Source: Sphingomonadales bacterium UBA2683 (lineage in GTDB: Bacteria > Pseudomonadota > Alphaproteobacteria > Sphingomonadales > Sphingomonadaceae). Taken from it: a DNA stretch of 64,000 nucleotides. The stretch spans positions 1 to 64,000 of the forward strand of contig DELZ01000001.1 of the NCBI GenBank assembly GCA_002354635.1, in the 5' to 3' direction. Shown here one piece after another: positions 6,295-15,954 of this stretch. Positions within the stretch are counted from its first letter, which is position 1; the number at the start of each line of letters is the position of its first letter. The notes beneath the pieces were generated by a model that worked only from the letters and a program-made list of their open reading frames with translations, ran no database searches and was not told the DNA's origin. The translations under genes were made by a program, and so were the position numbers.

Positions 6295-9024
6295 TTAGAA
6301 CTGGCCACGCAATGTGATGCCATAGGTTCTTGGTTCCGCAAGGAAAGCCGAATAGGTCTGCTGCGATGCGACAAATGGCGTGTTGAACGCAACCTGCGAA
6401 TAACCAACATTGAAGACATTTTGTGCCCAGCCTTCGATCGCCCATAGATCATCCGGACCACGGATACCGATACGCGCATTCACCAGCGTGAACCCGTCCT
6501 GTTCCTTGCCATACAGCAAATCCGAACCGGTGTTATAGTCGCTGGTCGTACGAGCGTTCACATAGAATAGACCGGTCAGCCCGCTATTTCCGATTGGCGG
6601 GGTATAGGACAATGACGCCGTAGCAGTGATTTCAGGCGCGTTGGACAGATTGTCGCCTGGCAGCAGGCGCAAAGCCGGATCGAGTGGAGAGCCAGTATCA
6701 CGGCCAACCAGATTATTTTCATAGCTGGTATCGGTATAAATCAGGCCCATCGAGATATTCACGTCTCTGATCGGGTTGATCGACGCTTCCAGTTCGACAC
6801 CCTGCGCGACAACGCCATATTTGACGTTATCCGGGGTACAATTGCCCGTTGCGCCGCTGGCATCGCGATCCGCACCACCGAGATCATCGCTACACGCGTT
6901 TACATTCTGAACCACATAAGCGGAGCCATTGAACGTATTCAGCTGGAAACTGTCAAACTGCTGACGGAACGCAGCAACGCTCAGCGAAAATTCCCGGGTT
7001 GAGTATTTTCCGCCAATTTCAAAGGCGTTCACCGTCTCCTGGTCAAATTGGAGATTGTCGGTGCTGCCCGCCAATGCCGGATTGGCCAGCGTTGAACTGG
7101 TCAACGCAGACCGGTCGAGGTTGAAACCGCCAGCCTTATAACCGCGCGAATAGCTGGCATAAAGCATCAGATCGTCAACCGGCTTGTAAGACAGGATAGC
7201 CGTACCCGTGAATTCATTCTCGCTCCGGCTGTCACTCAAGGTGACCCCATCCAGTTCGGCGGTTGAGTTACCCTGACATGACAGACCGATCAGACCGGCT
7301 GCCAATCCGCCAAGTGCACTAGGGAGCAACGGTGTGAACAATCCCCGTTGAACCGGACACATCGTATTGTCGTTGGTAAAGGCAGCGTTAAAATCCTTTG
7401 TTTCATTGGTATAGCGCAGTCCCAAAGTCAGATCGAGCTTGTCGGTAACGTGGAAGATATTGTGGGTGAAAAAAGCAAAATTTTCGCTTTTCTGATTATA
7501 TGTGTCGAGCACCGTTCCCTTGTCATTGATCTGAGCCAGATTGTCCAGACCGGCAAAAATCAACGGTGTCGCTGCACCGAATGCGCCAGCACCTCCATTT
7601 GCGGCTTGCAATGCAGCCCTGCCGCCAGCGCTTAGACAGCCTGTGCTGGTTGGAGATGCAAGGGCCGGGTTAACGGCATTGACGACACGGCATGGTGCGA
7701 AGGCACCATATTGCGAACCAAAGCGCAGATTATCTCGTACCTCAAGCTTTTCGTTGGCGTAAAAACCGCCGACCAACCAATCCAGCTTGTCGTCGAACGC
7801 CGAACCCTGCAGTCGCAGTTCTTGCGTAAAGGTTTTAAACTCACGAGCACCGGCATTTTCATTCGGCTCGCGATAAAGGATATCTACCTGTGTGTAATCG
7901 GTATCACTACCCTGAAAGTTGGAATATTCACGATATCCGGTGATCGACGTGAAGTTCATCTCACCCAGTTCGGCATTGAGTTCAACCGAAGCGCCAAAAT
8001 CCTCGGTTTCACCGGCATATGAACGACCGGGTGTGACATAGATATCCCGGTTGAACGTACTTTGCGTAAGCGCGTTGCTGTTTTGACCGAGCGCCAACAG
8101 CACCGGTATGATCGGATTCGCCGTGTCGGTAAGAGCGGGCGCACCAGGCTGTGGAAGAGCGAAAGGATCAAGTCCCGGGCTTACTCTTGCCCGCTGCGCA
8201 AATTCAGGCTGGACGAACGTCGCTGCACAGCAGGATTCGTCTTTCTTTGAATAGTCACCAATCACCCGGACCGTCAGTCCATCCTTTGGCTCAAACAACA
8301 GCTGGCCACGCACAAGAAACCGGTCTTTGTTATTGACGTCGGTTCCGTTTACAACATCATTGTAAAAGCCGTCGCGCTTCAAATAAACGCCGTCGACGCG
8401 CGCAGCAATCGTATCGCTCAACGGGCCATTAATGCCCCCTTCCAGACGTATCTGGTTGTAATTGCCGTAGGATGCTGCGGCATGTCCTGAGAATGTAAAT
8501 TCAGGGGCGGCAGTGGTAATGCTGATCATACCGGCAGAAGAGTTGCGGCCACCCAATGTTCCTTGCGGACCCCGCAGAACTTCGATCCGATCAATCGGGC
8601 CAAGTTCGCTGAGCGCATTACCACTACGCGAACGATAGACACCATCGATGAACACGGCCACGGAGCTTTCCAGTCCGGGGTTGTCACCCACGGTACCGAT
8701 ACCGCGAATACGGGCAGAGCCATTGGCTTCGTTTCCGGTCGATGACACAAGCAATGAAGGCGCAAGCTGGTTGAGCTCACGAATGTCGGTTGCCCCACTC
8801 TTCTGCAATTGTTCCGCGTTAATGGCCGAAACAGCAATAGGAACATCGGACAAAGCTTGCGACCGGCCCTGTGCGGTCACCACGATCACATTATTATCGA
8901 CGGCACCCTCATCACTTCCGTCAACTTGGTCGGCGGCATCCGATTGCGTCTGTGCATAAACGGGGGCGGTGGTGATTGCTGCAAGTGCAAATGCGCACGC
9001 AGATAGATTCAACGCTAATTTCAT
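6295..9024 (-). CDS. TonB-dependent outer-membrane receptor (909 aa)
   Basis: This is a second TonB-energised outer-membrane receptor, distinct from the one at 251. The ATG at 9024 is chosen because a clean signal peptide follows (24 residues ending APVYA before QTQSD) and AGGAGAG lies 7-13 bp upstream. A longer frame to 9210 has no such features. A TonB-box-like NVIVVTAQ segment is followed by the plug domain with RIRGIG and RIEVLRGPQGTLGGRNSSAG, then the barrel, ending YGITLRGQF. The stop codon lies 2 bp from the IS701 remnant. The ligand is unknown. The upstream gap carries a 15-bp palindrome. Confidence 0.93.
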   Translation of the reverse strand: MKLALNLSACAFALAAITTAPVYAQTQSDAADQVDGSDEGAVDNNVIVVTAQGRSQALSDVPIAVSAINAEQLQKSGATDIRELNQLAPSLLVSSTGNEANGSARIRGIGTVGDNPGLESSVAVFIDGVYRSRSGNALSELGPIDRIEVLRGPQGTLGGRNSSAGMISITTAAPEFTFSGHAAASYGNYNQIRLEGGINGPLSDTIAARVDGVYLKRDGFYNDVVNGTDVNNKDRFLVRGQLLFEPKDGLTVRVIGDYSKKDESCCAATFVQPEFAQRARVSPGLDPFALPQPGAPALTDTANPIIPVLLALGQNSNALTQSTFNRDIYVTPGRSYAGETEDFGASVELNAELGEMNFTSITGYREYSNFQGSDTDYTQVDILYREPNENAGAREFKTFTQELRLQGSAFDDKLDWLVGGFYANEKLEVRDNLRFGSQYGAFAPCRVVNAVNPALASPTSTGCLSAGGRAALQAANGGAGAFGAATPLIFAGLDNLAQINDKGTVLDTYNQKSENFAFFTHNIFHVTDKLDLTLGLRYTNETKDFNAAFTNDNTMCPVQRGLFTPLLPSALGGLAAGLIGLSCQGNSTAELDGVTLSDSRSENEFTGTAILSYKPVDDLMLYASYSRGYKAGGFNLDRSALTSSTLANPALAGSTDNLQFDQETVNAFEIGGKYSTREFSLSVAAFRQQFDSFQLNTFNGSAYVVQNVNACSDDLGGADRDASGATGNCTPDNVKYGVVAQGVELEASINPIRDVNISMGLIYTDTSYENNLVGRDTGSPLDPALRLLPGDNLSNAPEITATASLSYTPPIGNSGLTGLFYVNARTTSDYNTGSDLLYGKEQDGFTLVNARIGIRGPDDLWAIEGWAQNVFNVGYSQVAFNTPFVASQQTYSAFLAEPRTYGITLRGQF

Positions 9025-9346
9025 AACATGCTCTCCTGAAAATTTATTTTTTATCCTCATTAATGTATAGCCTAGCCCGTCACATTTGATAGCCAAATCT
9101 CGCATCAATGCACCGTTTTCTGCAAACTGTGGCTTTATTGTCAGCCTATGCGGCACTTTTGGCGCAACAAATGAGCAGCCGATTTGCTTCCAACATCCAA
9201 TGGCCCGCATCTTCTGGAAACAGAGAATAATTAATAAGAGCAGGATGACGTAGCGTCATAGCTGGCGCGGCCTGATCTCCCCGCATTTTGGATGGTTTCC
9301 AGGCAAATTTTTGGCCGTCCCAAACACTGCTTGGACCGAAACCGGG
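9025..9346. other. Intergenic region upstream of the second TonB receptor gene
   Basis: No credible gene is present. The stretch contains the ribosome site of the receptor gene (AGGAGAG on the minus strand, about 9031-9037), AT-rich DNA around 9041-9090 suitable for a promoter, and the palindrome at 9245-9259. Confidence 0.6.
9245..9259. promoter_or_regulatory. 15-bp palindrome ATGACG-TAG-CGTCAT
   Basis: This perfect 6-3-6 dyad lies about 220 bp upstream of the receptor start and 90 bp downstream of the recR fragment end. It could be an operator. No cognate regulator is adjacent. Confidence 0.3.
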
Positions 9347-9660
9347 TCAATCACTATTTATCGGCCGTCGAGAGCGCAACGCCTGCGCCAGAGTCCCCTC
9401 ATCGAGATAGTCCAGCTCACCGCCCACCGGTATCCCGTGCGACAGCTGACTGAGTCTCACGGGATAATTTTCCAATCGCTCGGCGATATAATGGGCCGTC
9501 GTCTGACCCTCCAAAGTGGCATTCATCGCCAGAACGACTTCGTCAATCCCGCCCTGCTCGACGCGCTTGATCAGCTTGTCGATCGCAATGTCTTCGGGCC
9601 GCACGCCGTCCAGTGCTGACAACCGCCCGCCAAGCACATGGAATTTTCCGGGAAACAGCC
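9347..9660 (-). pseudogene. recR: recR, 3' half only
   Basis: RecR acts with RecF/RecO to load RecA at gapped DNA and is normally about 198 aa. Here only the C-terminal Toprim half remains: FPGKFHVLGGRLSALDGVRPEDIAIDKL, then EVVLAMNATLEGQTTAHYIAERL and the C-terminal GGELDYLDEGTLAQALRSRR. The N-terminal helix-hairpin-helix and C4 zinc finger are missing. Homology stops near 9657, where an IS256-type sequence begins. The 5' part is not elsewhere in the window. Either an intact recR exists elsewhere or the strain lacks it. Confidence 0.87.
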
Positions 9661-9694
9661 GCGGTGGGGCATAATGGGTAAAAGGAGTCCCACT

Positions 9695-10491
9695 ATGTGA
9701 CGACGCAAAGAGCCGACGATCCCGGCAGAGTTACTGGATCAACTATTGGCATGATCGGATGCAGCTTCTGCGCTGGATCAGGGAGGGTTGCTGGATTCGT
9801 TGAAGAAGGCGCTCGCCGAACGGGCGTTGAATGCCGAGATGGATCATCATCTGGGTGGCGATGAACAGGTAGGCAACAGCCGCAATGGCTATGGCCGCAA
9901 GCGCGTCATCACCGATAGCAGCAAAATCGAGATCGAGGTGCCGCGCGACCGCGAGGGCAGCTTTGATCCGCAGTTGATTGCTAAATACCAGCGCCGGTTC
10001 CCTGGTTTTGATGAGAAGATTATCTCAATGAATGCGCGCGGGATGAGCACACGAGAGATCACCGGGCATCTGCGCGCCCTGTACGGCATCGACGTATCGC
10101 CTGACCTGATCTCGACTGTCACCGACGGCGAGCATCGCGCCGTGCCGGGGGCACGGGAAGACGCGCAGCGCTGGAAGAAGTTACTGCCTGGCAGCAGCGG
10201 CCGCTTGATCCGGCCTATCCACTGGTGTTTTTCGACGCCATTCGCGTCAAGATCCGCGATGAAGGCATGGTTCGCAGCAAAGCTATTCATATCGCGCTTG
10301 GCGTCCGCGCTGATGGCCGCAAAGAGGTTCTCGGCCTGTGGATTGAACAAAATGAAGGTGCCAAATTCTGGTTGCGCGTTATGAACGAGCTTAAAAACCG
10401 GGGCACCGAGGATATCATGCTGGCAGTCGTTGATGGTCTCAAGGGCTTTCCCGATGCGATAACGGCGGTATTTCCCGAAGCCGTCGTGCAG
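9695..10491 (+). pseudogene. IS256-family transposase, multiply disrupted
   Basis: The mutator-type transposase is recognisable from LLDSLKKALAERALNAEMDHHLGG, KIEIEVPRDREGSFDPQLI, FPGFDEKIISMNARGMSTREI and VSPDLISTVTD, then VFFDAIRVKIRDEG, VVDGLKGFPDAI and VFPEAVVQ. Lesions are a TGA directly after the ATG (9698), a second in-frame TGA near 9750 (LLDQLLA-stop), an insertion plus frameshift between about 10127 and 10175, and a hard 3' truncation at 10491 where the IS21 element starts. Roughly the first two thirds of the gene remain. A good ribosome site (AAAGGAG, 9681-9687) is still present before the dead start. Confidence 0.88.
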
Positions 10492-10496
10492 TGAGA

Positions 10497-10566
10497 ACGG
10501 CGGTGCAAAAGTCGGCCACGGTAGCGGCGGGATGAGCTTGCTGCGGGCGGTGTAAAAGTCGTCCAC
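10497..10566 (+). repeat. IS21 left-end transposase-binding repeats
   Basis: There are two copies of a motif GGCGGTGyAAAAGTCGkCCAC, near 10499-10519 and 10547-10566. They resemble repeats seen at IS21 ends where IstA binds. Confidence 0.7.
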
Positions 10567-10609
10567 CTTTACCCTTTCTGGCGACAGGGAGGGCGGGAGG
10601 ATTTTTACT

Positions 10610-12097
10610 GTGTATTTATATCGGAAGGTTCGGCTGGCCTGTGCTGAGGGCATGAGCCAGCGGGAGGCAGCGCGGCATTTCAACATCTCGCGCGACAGTG
10701 TAGCCAAGATGATGGCGTTCTCGGTTCCGCCGGGTTACCGGCGATCGGCACCGGTCAAGCGACCGAAGCTGGATGGCTTCACTGGGATTATCGACGGCTG
10801 GCTGGACGGCGATCTGGGGGTTCATCGCAAGCAGCGGCACACAGCGAAGCGGGTGTTCGACCGGCTCCGCGATGAACACGGGTTCACCGGCGGCTACACG
10901 ATCGTGAAGGACTACATGCGGGAGCGCGAACGGCGCGGTCGCGAGATGTTCGTGCCGCTGGTCCATCGGCCCGGCCATGCCCAGGCCGATTTCGGCGAGG
11001 CGGTTGTCATCATTGGCGGTGTCGAGCAGAAGGCGCATTTCTTCGTCATGGACCTGCCGCACAGTGATGCCTGCTTTGTGCGGGCCTATCCGGCGGCAAC
11101 GGCGGAAGCCTGGGTTGATGGCCACGTCCACGCCTTCGCGTTCTTCGGCAAGGTGCCGATATCGATCCTCTACGACAACGACCGCTGCCTGGTTGCGAAG
11201 ATTCTTCCGAACGGAACGCGTAAGCGGGCCACGCTCTTCAGCGGGTTCCTGTCGCACTACCTGTTCCGCGATCGCTACGGCCGCCCCGGCAAGGGCAACG
11301 ACAAGGGTAACGCGGAAGGGCTGGTCGGCTATTCCCGCCGCAACTTCATGGTACCGATCCCGCGGTTTGCGAGCTGGGAGGCGTTCAACGCCTATTTGGA
11401 GGAGCAGTGCCGCGAACGTCAGGCGGATGTCCTGCGGGGCCAGTCCGAGACGATCGGTCAACGCCTCGCGCGGGATCTGGCGGCGATGACCGGCCTTCCT
11501 GCGGCACCGTTCGATGCCTGTGACCAGGCAACCGGAAGGGTCAGTTCGCAGGCGCTGGTGCGCTACAAAACCAACGATTACTCGGTACCGGTCGCTTACG
11601 GCCACCGCGACGTCTGGATCAGGGGCTATGTCGACGAGGTGGTTATTGGCTGCAGCGGCGAAGTCATCACACGCCATCCCCGCTGCTACGACCGCGAGGA
11701 CATGGTCTTCGATCCGCTGCATTACCTTCCGCTGATCGAGCGCAAGATCAACGCCCTGGACCAAGCAGCTCCCTTGGCTGAATGGAGCCTGCCGCCCGAG
11801 TTCGCAACACTGCGCCGCCTGATGGAGGCGCGGATGATCAAGGCCGGACGCCGCGAGTACGTGCAGGTTTTGCGCCTGCTCGAGACCTTCGACATCGACG
11901 ATCTGCATGCCGCCGTGAAGAAGGCCCTGCAATTGGGGGCAATTGGCTTTGATGCCGTCAAGCACCTTGTTCTCTGCCATGTCGAGAAACGGCCGCCGAA
12001 GCTCGACCTCGATGTCTATCCCTACCTGCCGCGCGCCAATGTCGAGACCACATCGGCCGCCAGCTACATGGCCCTGATGACGGAGCCGGCGGAATGA
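10610..12097 (+). CDS. istA: IS21-family transposase IstA
   Basis: This is the 495-aa DDE recombinase of IS21. It starts with GTG (MYLYRKVRLACAEGMSQREAARHF), which gives the standard N-terminal HTH. The catalytic region includes HAQADFGEA, ISILYDNDR and NAEGLVGYSRRNFMVPIPR. The C-terminal part (RYKTNDYSVPVAYGHRDVWIRGYVDEV) is the conserved beta-barrel-like region. The length is normal for the family. The stop overlaps the istB start by 4 bp (ATGA), the usual coupled arrangement. Confidence 0.95.
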   Translation: MYLYRKVRLACAEGMSQREAARHFNISRDSVAKMMAFSVPPGYRRSAPVKRPKLDGFTGIIDGWLDGDLGVHRKQRHTAKRVFDRLRDEHGFTGGYTIVKDYMRERERRGREMFVPLVHRPGHAQADFGEAVVIIGGVEQKAHFFVMDLPHSDACFVRAYPAATAEAWVDGHVHAFAFFGKVPISILYDNDRCLVAKILPNGTRKRATLFSGFLSHYLFRDRYGRPGKGNDKGNAEGLVGYSRRNFMVPIPRFASWEAFNAYLEEQCRERQADVLRGQSETIGQRLARDLAAMTGLPAAPFDACDQATGRVSSQALVRYKTNDYSVPVAYGHRDVWIRGYVDEVVIGCSGEVITRHPRCYDREDMVFDPLHYLPLIERKINALDQAAPLAEWSLPPEFATLRRLMEARMIKAGRREYVQVLRLLETFDIDDLHAAVKKALQLGAIGFDAVKHLVLCHVEKRPPKLDLDVYPYLPRANVETTSAASYMALMTEPAE

Positions 12098-12858
12098 CCG
12101 ACGCGCCGAAGATCCTGCTGGCCGATCATCTGAAGACGCTGAAGCTGCCGACATTCCTGCGCGAGTATGAAAAGCTCGCGCGCCAGTGCGCCGCCGAGGG
12201 GCTGGATCATGTCCAGTTCCTGGGACGTCTGGTCGAGCTGGAGCTGATCGATCGCGAGCGCAGAATGATCGAACGCCGTATCAAGGCCGCGAAATTCCCG
12301 GCCACCAAGAGCCTCGACAGCTTCGACTTCAAGGCGATCCCAAAGCTGAACAAGATGCAGGTGCTGGAACTGGCCCGCTGCGAATGGATCGACCGGCGCG
12401 AGAATGTCATCGCCCTTGGCCCGAGCGGCACAGGCAAGACCCATGTCGCCCTCGGACTTGGGCTGGCTGCCTGCCAGAAGGGCCTCTCGGTCAGCTTCAC
12501 CACCGCCGCGACGCTGGTCAACGAGATGATGGAAGCCCGAGACGAGCGCCGTCTGCTCCGCCTGCAAAAGCAGCTGGCCGCGGTCAAGCTGCTCATCATC
12601 GACGAGTTGGGCTTTGTGCCATTGTCCAAGACCGGTGCAGAGCTCTTGTTCGAACTGATCTCGCAGCGCTATGAGCGCGGCTCCACGATGATAACCAGCA
12701 ATTTGCCATTCGACGAATGGACCGAAACCTTCGGCACCGAACGTCTGACCGGAGCACTGCTCGATCGGCTGACCCACCACGTCAACATCCTCGAGATGAA
12801 TGGCGACAGCTATCGACTCGGCCAAAGCCGTGCCCGGAAGGCAAAAGCCGCCACCTGA
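12094..12858 (+). CDS. istB: IS21 helper ATPase IstB
   Basis: This 254-aa DnaC-like AAA+ ATPase selects target DNA and activates IstA. Walker A is ALGPSGTGKTH at about residue 107-116 and Walker B is LLIIDELGF. The sensor region has STMITSNLPFDEW and the C-terminal arginine-rich RLTGALLDRLTHHVNIL. Length and motifs are complete. It is translationally coupled to istA. Confidence 0.95.
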   Translation: MTDAPKILLADHLKTLKLPTFLREYEKLARQCAAEGLDHVQFLGRLVELELIDRERRMIERRIKAAKFPATKSLDSFDFKAIPKLNKMQVLELARCEWIDRRENVIALGPSGTGKTHVALGLGLAACQKGLSVSFTTAATLVNEMMEARDERRLLRLQKQLAAVKLLIIDELGFVPLSKTGAELLFELISQRYERGSTMITSNLPFDEWTETFGTERLTGALLDRLTHHVNILEMNGDSYRLGQSRARKAKAAT

Positions 12859-12976
12859 TCCAGCCAATCCAGATTTGGCCCTGACGGGCCAAAGCGGCCA
12901 GTCAACCGCCAGCTATTTGGGGAGCGCGGCTGACTGGCCGCCGCCATTTTGCACCCATCACGCTCAACCAAAAACT

Positions 12977-13018
12977 GGTCTACTTTTGCGCCGCCATATG
13001 GCCTGATTTTACTCCGCC
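12977..13018 (-). repeat. IS21 right-end transposase-binding repeats
   Basis: Reading the minus strand, GGCGGAGTAAAATCAGGC (13018-13001) and GGCGGCGCAAAAGTAGACC (12995-12977) mirror the left-end repeats. Confidence 0.7.
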
Positions 13019-13025
13019 GTTGACA

Positions 13026-14428
13026 ATCGCCAAGCCATATTGAAAAAAGAAACGTCCGACTATCCCTTCCATAAAGGCAATAGGCACAAACACTGCCAAC
13101 GTGGCAAATGTCCCGGCAAGCACCGCCAATGCGACCCGCTTGGTTGCTATTGGTGCGGCCTCCATTGGATCAGCACCTTCATCGACATCGCTTTGCACGG
13201 CTTCAACAACGACGATAGCGTCATCAACAAGCAATCCAATCGCGACCGTCAGCGCCAATAATGTCATGAAATTAAGCGTAAAATCGAAGGCAGCAAAGGC
13301 AGCGAACGTGGCAATAACGGAAGTCGGGATGGCCAGCATAACGATAAAAGTTGCCCGCCAGCTGAGCAGAAAAAAGAACGTGACAAAAACAACCAATACC
13401 ACCGCGATCATCAAATCAAACAGGACATCACCAATGGCCGATTCGATAAATCTCGCGGTCTCTCTCGTGACAACAATTTCAACTCCGCTCGGTAGCTGGC
13501 CCTTGATTTGCTCTATCTCCGCTTTGATTGCCCTGGTCATTGCAACCGTATTACTTCCAGATTGCTTGCGAACCTCAAGGACAACTCCAGGGCGACCATT
13601 CAACTGGGCATAGCTGGTTTCATCCTCGACCGAGTCTTCCACGCGCCCGATATCGCGGACCCGTGTGACCTGTCCGTTGGGCCGATAAGCTACCGCGAGA
13701 TTGCCAAATTCCGAGGCTGTATTGGCTTCCGCCAATGTTCTGGTTCCATATTGCTTACTGCGACCATCAATCTCAAGACGGCCGCCCGGCAACTCGGCAT
13801 TTTCGTTTCTCAATGCCGTTATAACATTATCCGCACTAACGGCGCTCGAACGCATCTTTGCAGGATCAAGCCAGACCCGCATTTCTCTTTCCCGCCCACC
13901 TACAATTGAGATAGAACCTACACCGCGAATACGCTGAAGCCTCTCTTTAACGACCTCATCTGCAAAGACTGTAAGTTCTCGGACCGGCGCATCTCCTGCT
14001 ATCAGCAGCGACAATATCGGCGCTGCGTCCGGATCAAGCTTTTCGACAATAGGCGCGTCCGATTCTTCCGGCAAATTGCTTAATATGCTGGCCACCCGGT
14101 CCCTGACATCCTGAGCCTTCACATCGGCATCTTCCGACAACTCAAACTCCAACACCACCTGACTGACGCCTTCGGCGCTGACTGAGCGCATTTGCCGAAT
14201 GCCCGAAACGCTGTTGACCTCTTCCTCGATAACGTCGGTTATTTCAGTCTCAATCGTATCTGGAGACGCACCGGGCAAAGTCGTTGTTATCGAAACATAA
14301 GGAAATTCGATTTTGGGGAACAGATCAACACCTAATCTCCCAAAACTCAACAGGCCCAGAACGACTAGCGAAGCAATCACCATTGTCGCGAAAACGGGAC
14401 GCCGGATCGAGACATCAGAAATCCACAT
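13026..14428 (-). pseudogene. RND efflux pump inner-membrane subunit, 3' truncated by IS21
   Basis: AcrB/MexB-type proton antiporters have about 1,040 residues. Only the first 468 are native here: N-terminal MWISDVSIRRPVFATMVIASLVVLGLLSFGRLGVDLFPKIEFP, the porter subdomains, and the transmembrane block with LLALTVAIGLLVDDAIVVVEAVQ and AVFVPIAFMEGIVGRFFFQYGLAI. Native sequence ends at 13026. The frame then reads about 15 codons into IS21 and stops at 12980. The docking domain's second half and TM7-12 are lost, so no functional trimer is possible. It lies 4 bp after the membrane-fusion gene, which is broken too. Confidence 0.93.
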
Positions 14429-14432
14429 CAGC

Positions 14433-15552
14433 TTACCGTGCAGACTTTCTTTGCTTGCGCTCTACTTTTTGCCCATCGCGCAAAGTGGATGGTGGGTTTT
14501 GGATGATTTTTTCGCCGCTCTGAACGCCTTGGGTGACCTTGACCCGTTCGAAATCTATGCTTTCGACCTTTACATCCCTTTGGCGTGCAATACCATTCTC
14601 GAACAGGAATATATATGCGGCCGCGCTATCACCTTTGACAGCCGATTTAGGAAGAATAATTGCAGATTCTGGCGGCGTCTCGATTAGCGCCCGCACACCA
14701 AGTCCGCTACTGATCCGATAGTTCGGGTTTCTTATCAGGCAATCGCAATTCGACCGTCCGGGATTCCGGGTCAACCCGGTCATTGATGATGAACACAAAG
14801 CTGTCGAAAGGCTCATCAAAGCCATCAATATAAACCTTTGCCTTCTGGTTGAGCTTGAAATCATCAACCCGGGCCTGCGGAGCACTGACGATTGCTGCTA
14901 CTATTTCTAATTCCTGTAGTTGCAAGGCTGCGGATTGTTCACCCATCGAAAAGCGATTGTTGAGATAGGACCCCTCGTCGACCAATCTGGCTGTAACGAC
15001 GCCGTTATATGGAGCGCGGGCAACAGTATCGCGCAGCGCTTGTTTGGCCGTGGCCAGTAGCGATTGCGATTGAGAAACCTGCGCTTTCGCGACGATCAAG
15101 TCTGTTTCAACCCTTTCGACCTGTGCTTTCGATACAAAACCTCGCGGGGCAAGCGCAATTACGCGGTCATATTGGCGCTGGGCCTGTGTCGCCTGTGCTT
15201 CCGTCAGGCGTAGCGCCGCTGATGCTTCCGCGACGCGTCTTTTATAATCTGCTTGCCTGATCTGGAACAGCGCTTGGCCCTTCTTCACCCGGTCACCGAC
15301 CGTCACAAACATGGTTTCGAGCGGTCCTTCGACGAGAGCGCCAATTGCGCTGCTTTGCTTGGCCGCAATCGTGCCAAAAACCTCTACGGGCTCGGCTAAA
15401 GGTTCGGATTTGGCTGTTAAAAAGTCTACTTCGAATGTCGCGCTTTTATGAATGTCATCATCATTGGCATTCTCGGTATCTTCGCTCGCGCAGCCCGAAA
15501 CCAAGCCCAACATGACTAGAGACAAGAGCATTATGACTTTTTTGACAACCAT
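14433..15552 (-). pseudogene. RND membrane-fusion (adaptor) lipoprotein, frameshifted
   Basis: This is a periplasmic adaptor of an RND pump. It has a lipoprotein signal peptide (LVMLGLVSGC, lipobox SGC), then biotinyl-lipoyl and hairpin regions (GDRVKKGQALFQIRQADYKRRVAEA, then a coiled coil, ARAPYNGVVTARLVDEGSYL). One extra A in an AAGAAA stretch near 14737 shifts the frame after RTVELRLPD. The first frame stops at 14707 while the second carries NPNYRISSGLGVRALIETPPESAIILPKSAV to 14433. Restoring one base rejoins an adaptor of about 372 aa. The start codon immediately follows the thioesterase stop. Confidence 0.88.
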
Positions 15553-15954
15553 CTACGTGCTCAAATATGTCCCGCGACCGCTAGCCACCAAGCGATCATC
15601 ATCGTCGATAATGCGCGTGTCTGCGGTGCTTATGGTTTTTCCAAGCTTCACGACCTGCCCAAATGCAAGAAGCGGGCCGTTGGTGGCTGCCCGATGATAA
15701 TCTACCCTCATACCCACGGTCGCCTTGGCAATACCCCCTGCAGCAATAATGGCATAAAGCCCGGTCAAATCGATCAGAGACGCCAATATGCCGCCATGCA
15801 CGGCCCCAATCACGGGATTAGATACAAGTTCGTCCCGCCACGGCATTTCCAGTTCCAAATGATCGTTGTTTTGCTGAATAATTTTCAGACCCAACCAGCG
15901 ATGGAAAGGCGCAATCTGCATTATGTCAGCAAGATTTTCGGTATTATATTTCAT
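15553..15954 (-). CDS. PaaI-type hot-dog fold thioesterase
   Basis: A 133-aa single hot-dog domain with HRWLGLKII and the active-site region NPVIGAVHGGILASLIDLTGLYAI, typical of acyl-CoA thioesterases that hydrolyse aryl- or acyl-CoA in the cytoplasm. The ATG at 15954 is chosen because it overlaps the upstream stop (ATGA) and removes an extension with no homology. It is the second gene of an operon: alpha/beta hydrolase, thioesterase, adaptor, RND pump. The real substrate is unknown. Confidence 0.85.
   Translation of the reverse strand: MKYNTENLADIMQIAPFHRWLGLKIIQQNNDHLELEMPWRDELVSNPVIGAVHGGILASLIDLTGLYAIIAAGGIAKATVGMRVDYHRAATNGPLLAFGQVVKLGKTISTADTRIIDDDDRLVASGRGTYLST

Larger units (their letters stand above)
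10492..13025 (+). mobile_element. IS21-family element with istA and istB
   Basis: The element is 2.5 kb with imperfect terminal repeats starting TGAGAACGGCGG at the left and TGTCAACGGCGG (complement) at the right. Internal repeats lie near both ends. Both genes are intact, so it may be active. Left flank is the IS256 transposase gene and right flank is the middle of an RND pump gene. There is no matching target duplication (cgtcgtgcag versus atcgccaag). The two flanks therefore come from different loci, joined by a deletion or recombination through IS21 copies. Confidence 0.88.

Noticed and set aside
9788..10384. 198-codon frame as an intact small protein
   Set aside because: It is only the middle of the IS256 transposase and ends in shifted frame sequence.
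10616..12154. 512-codon minus-strand frame opposite istA
   Set aside because: Antisense shadow of istA caused by high GC at third positions; istA itself has complete family motifs.
12064..12867. 267-codon minus-strand frame opposite istB
   Set aside because: Antisense shadow of the intact istB gene; no domain is visible.
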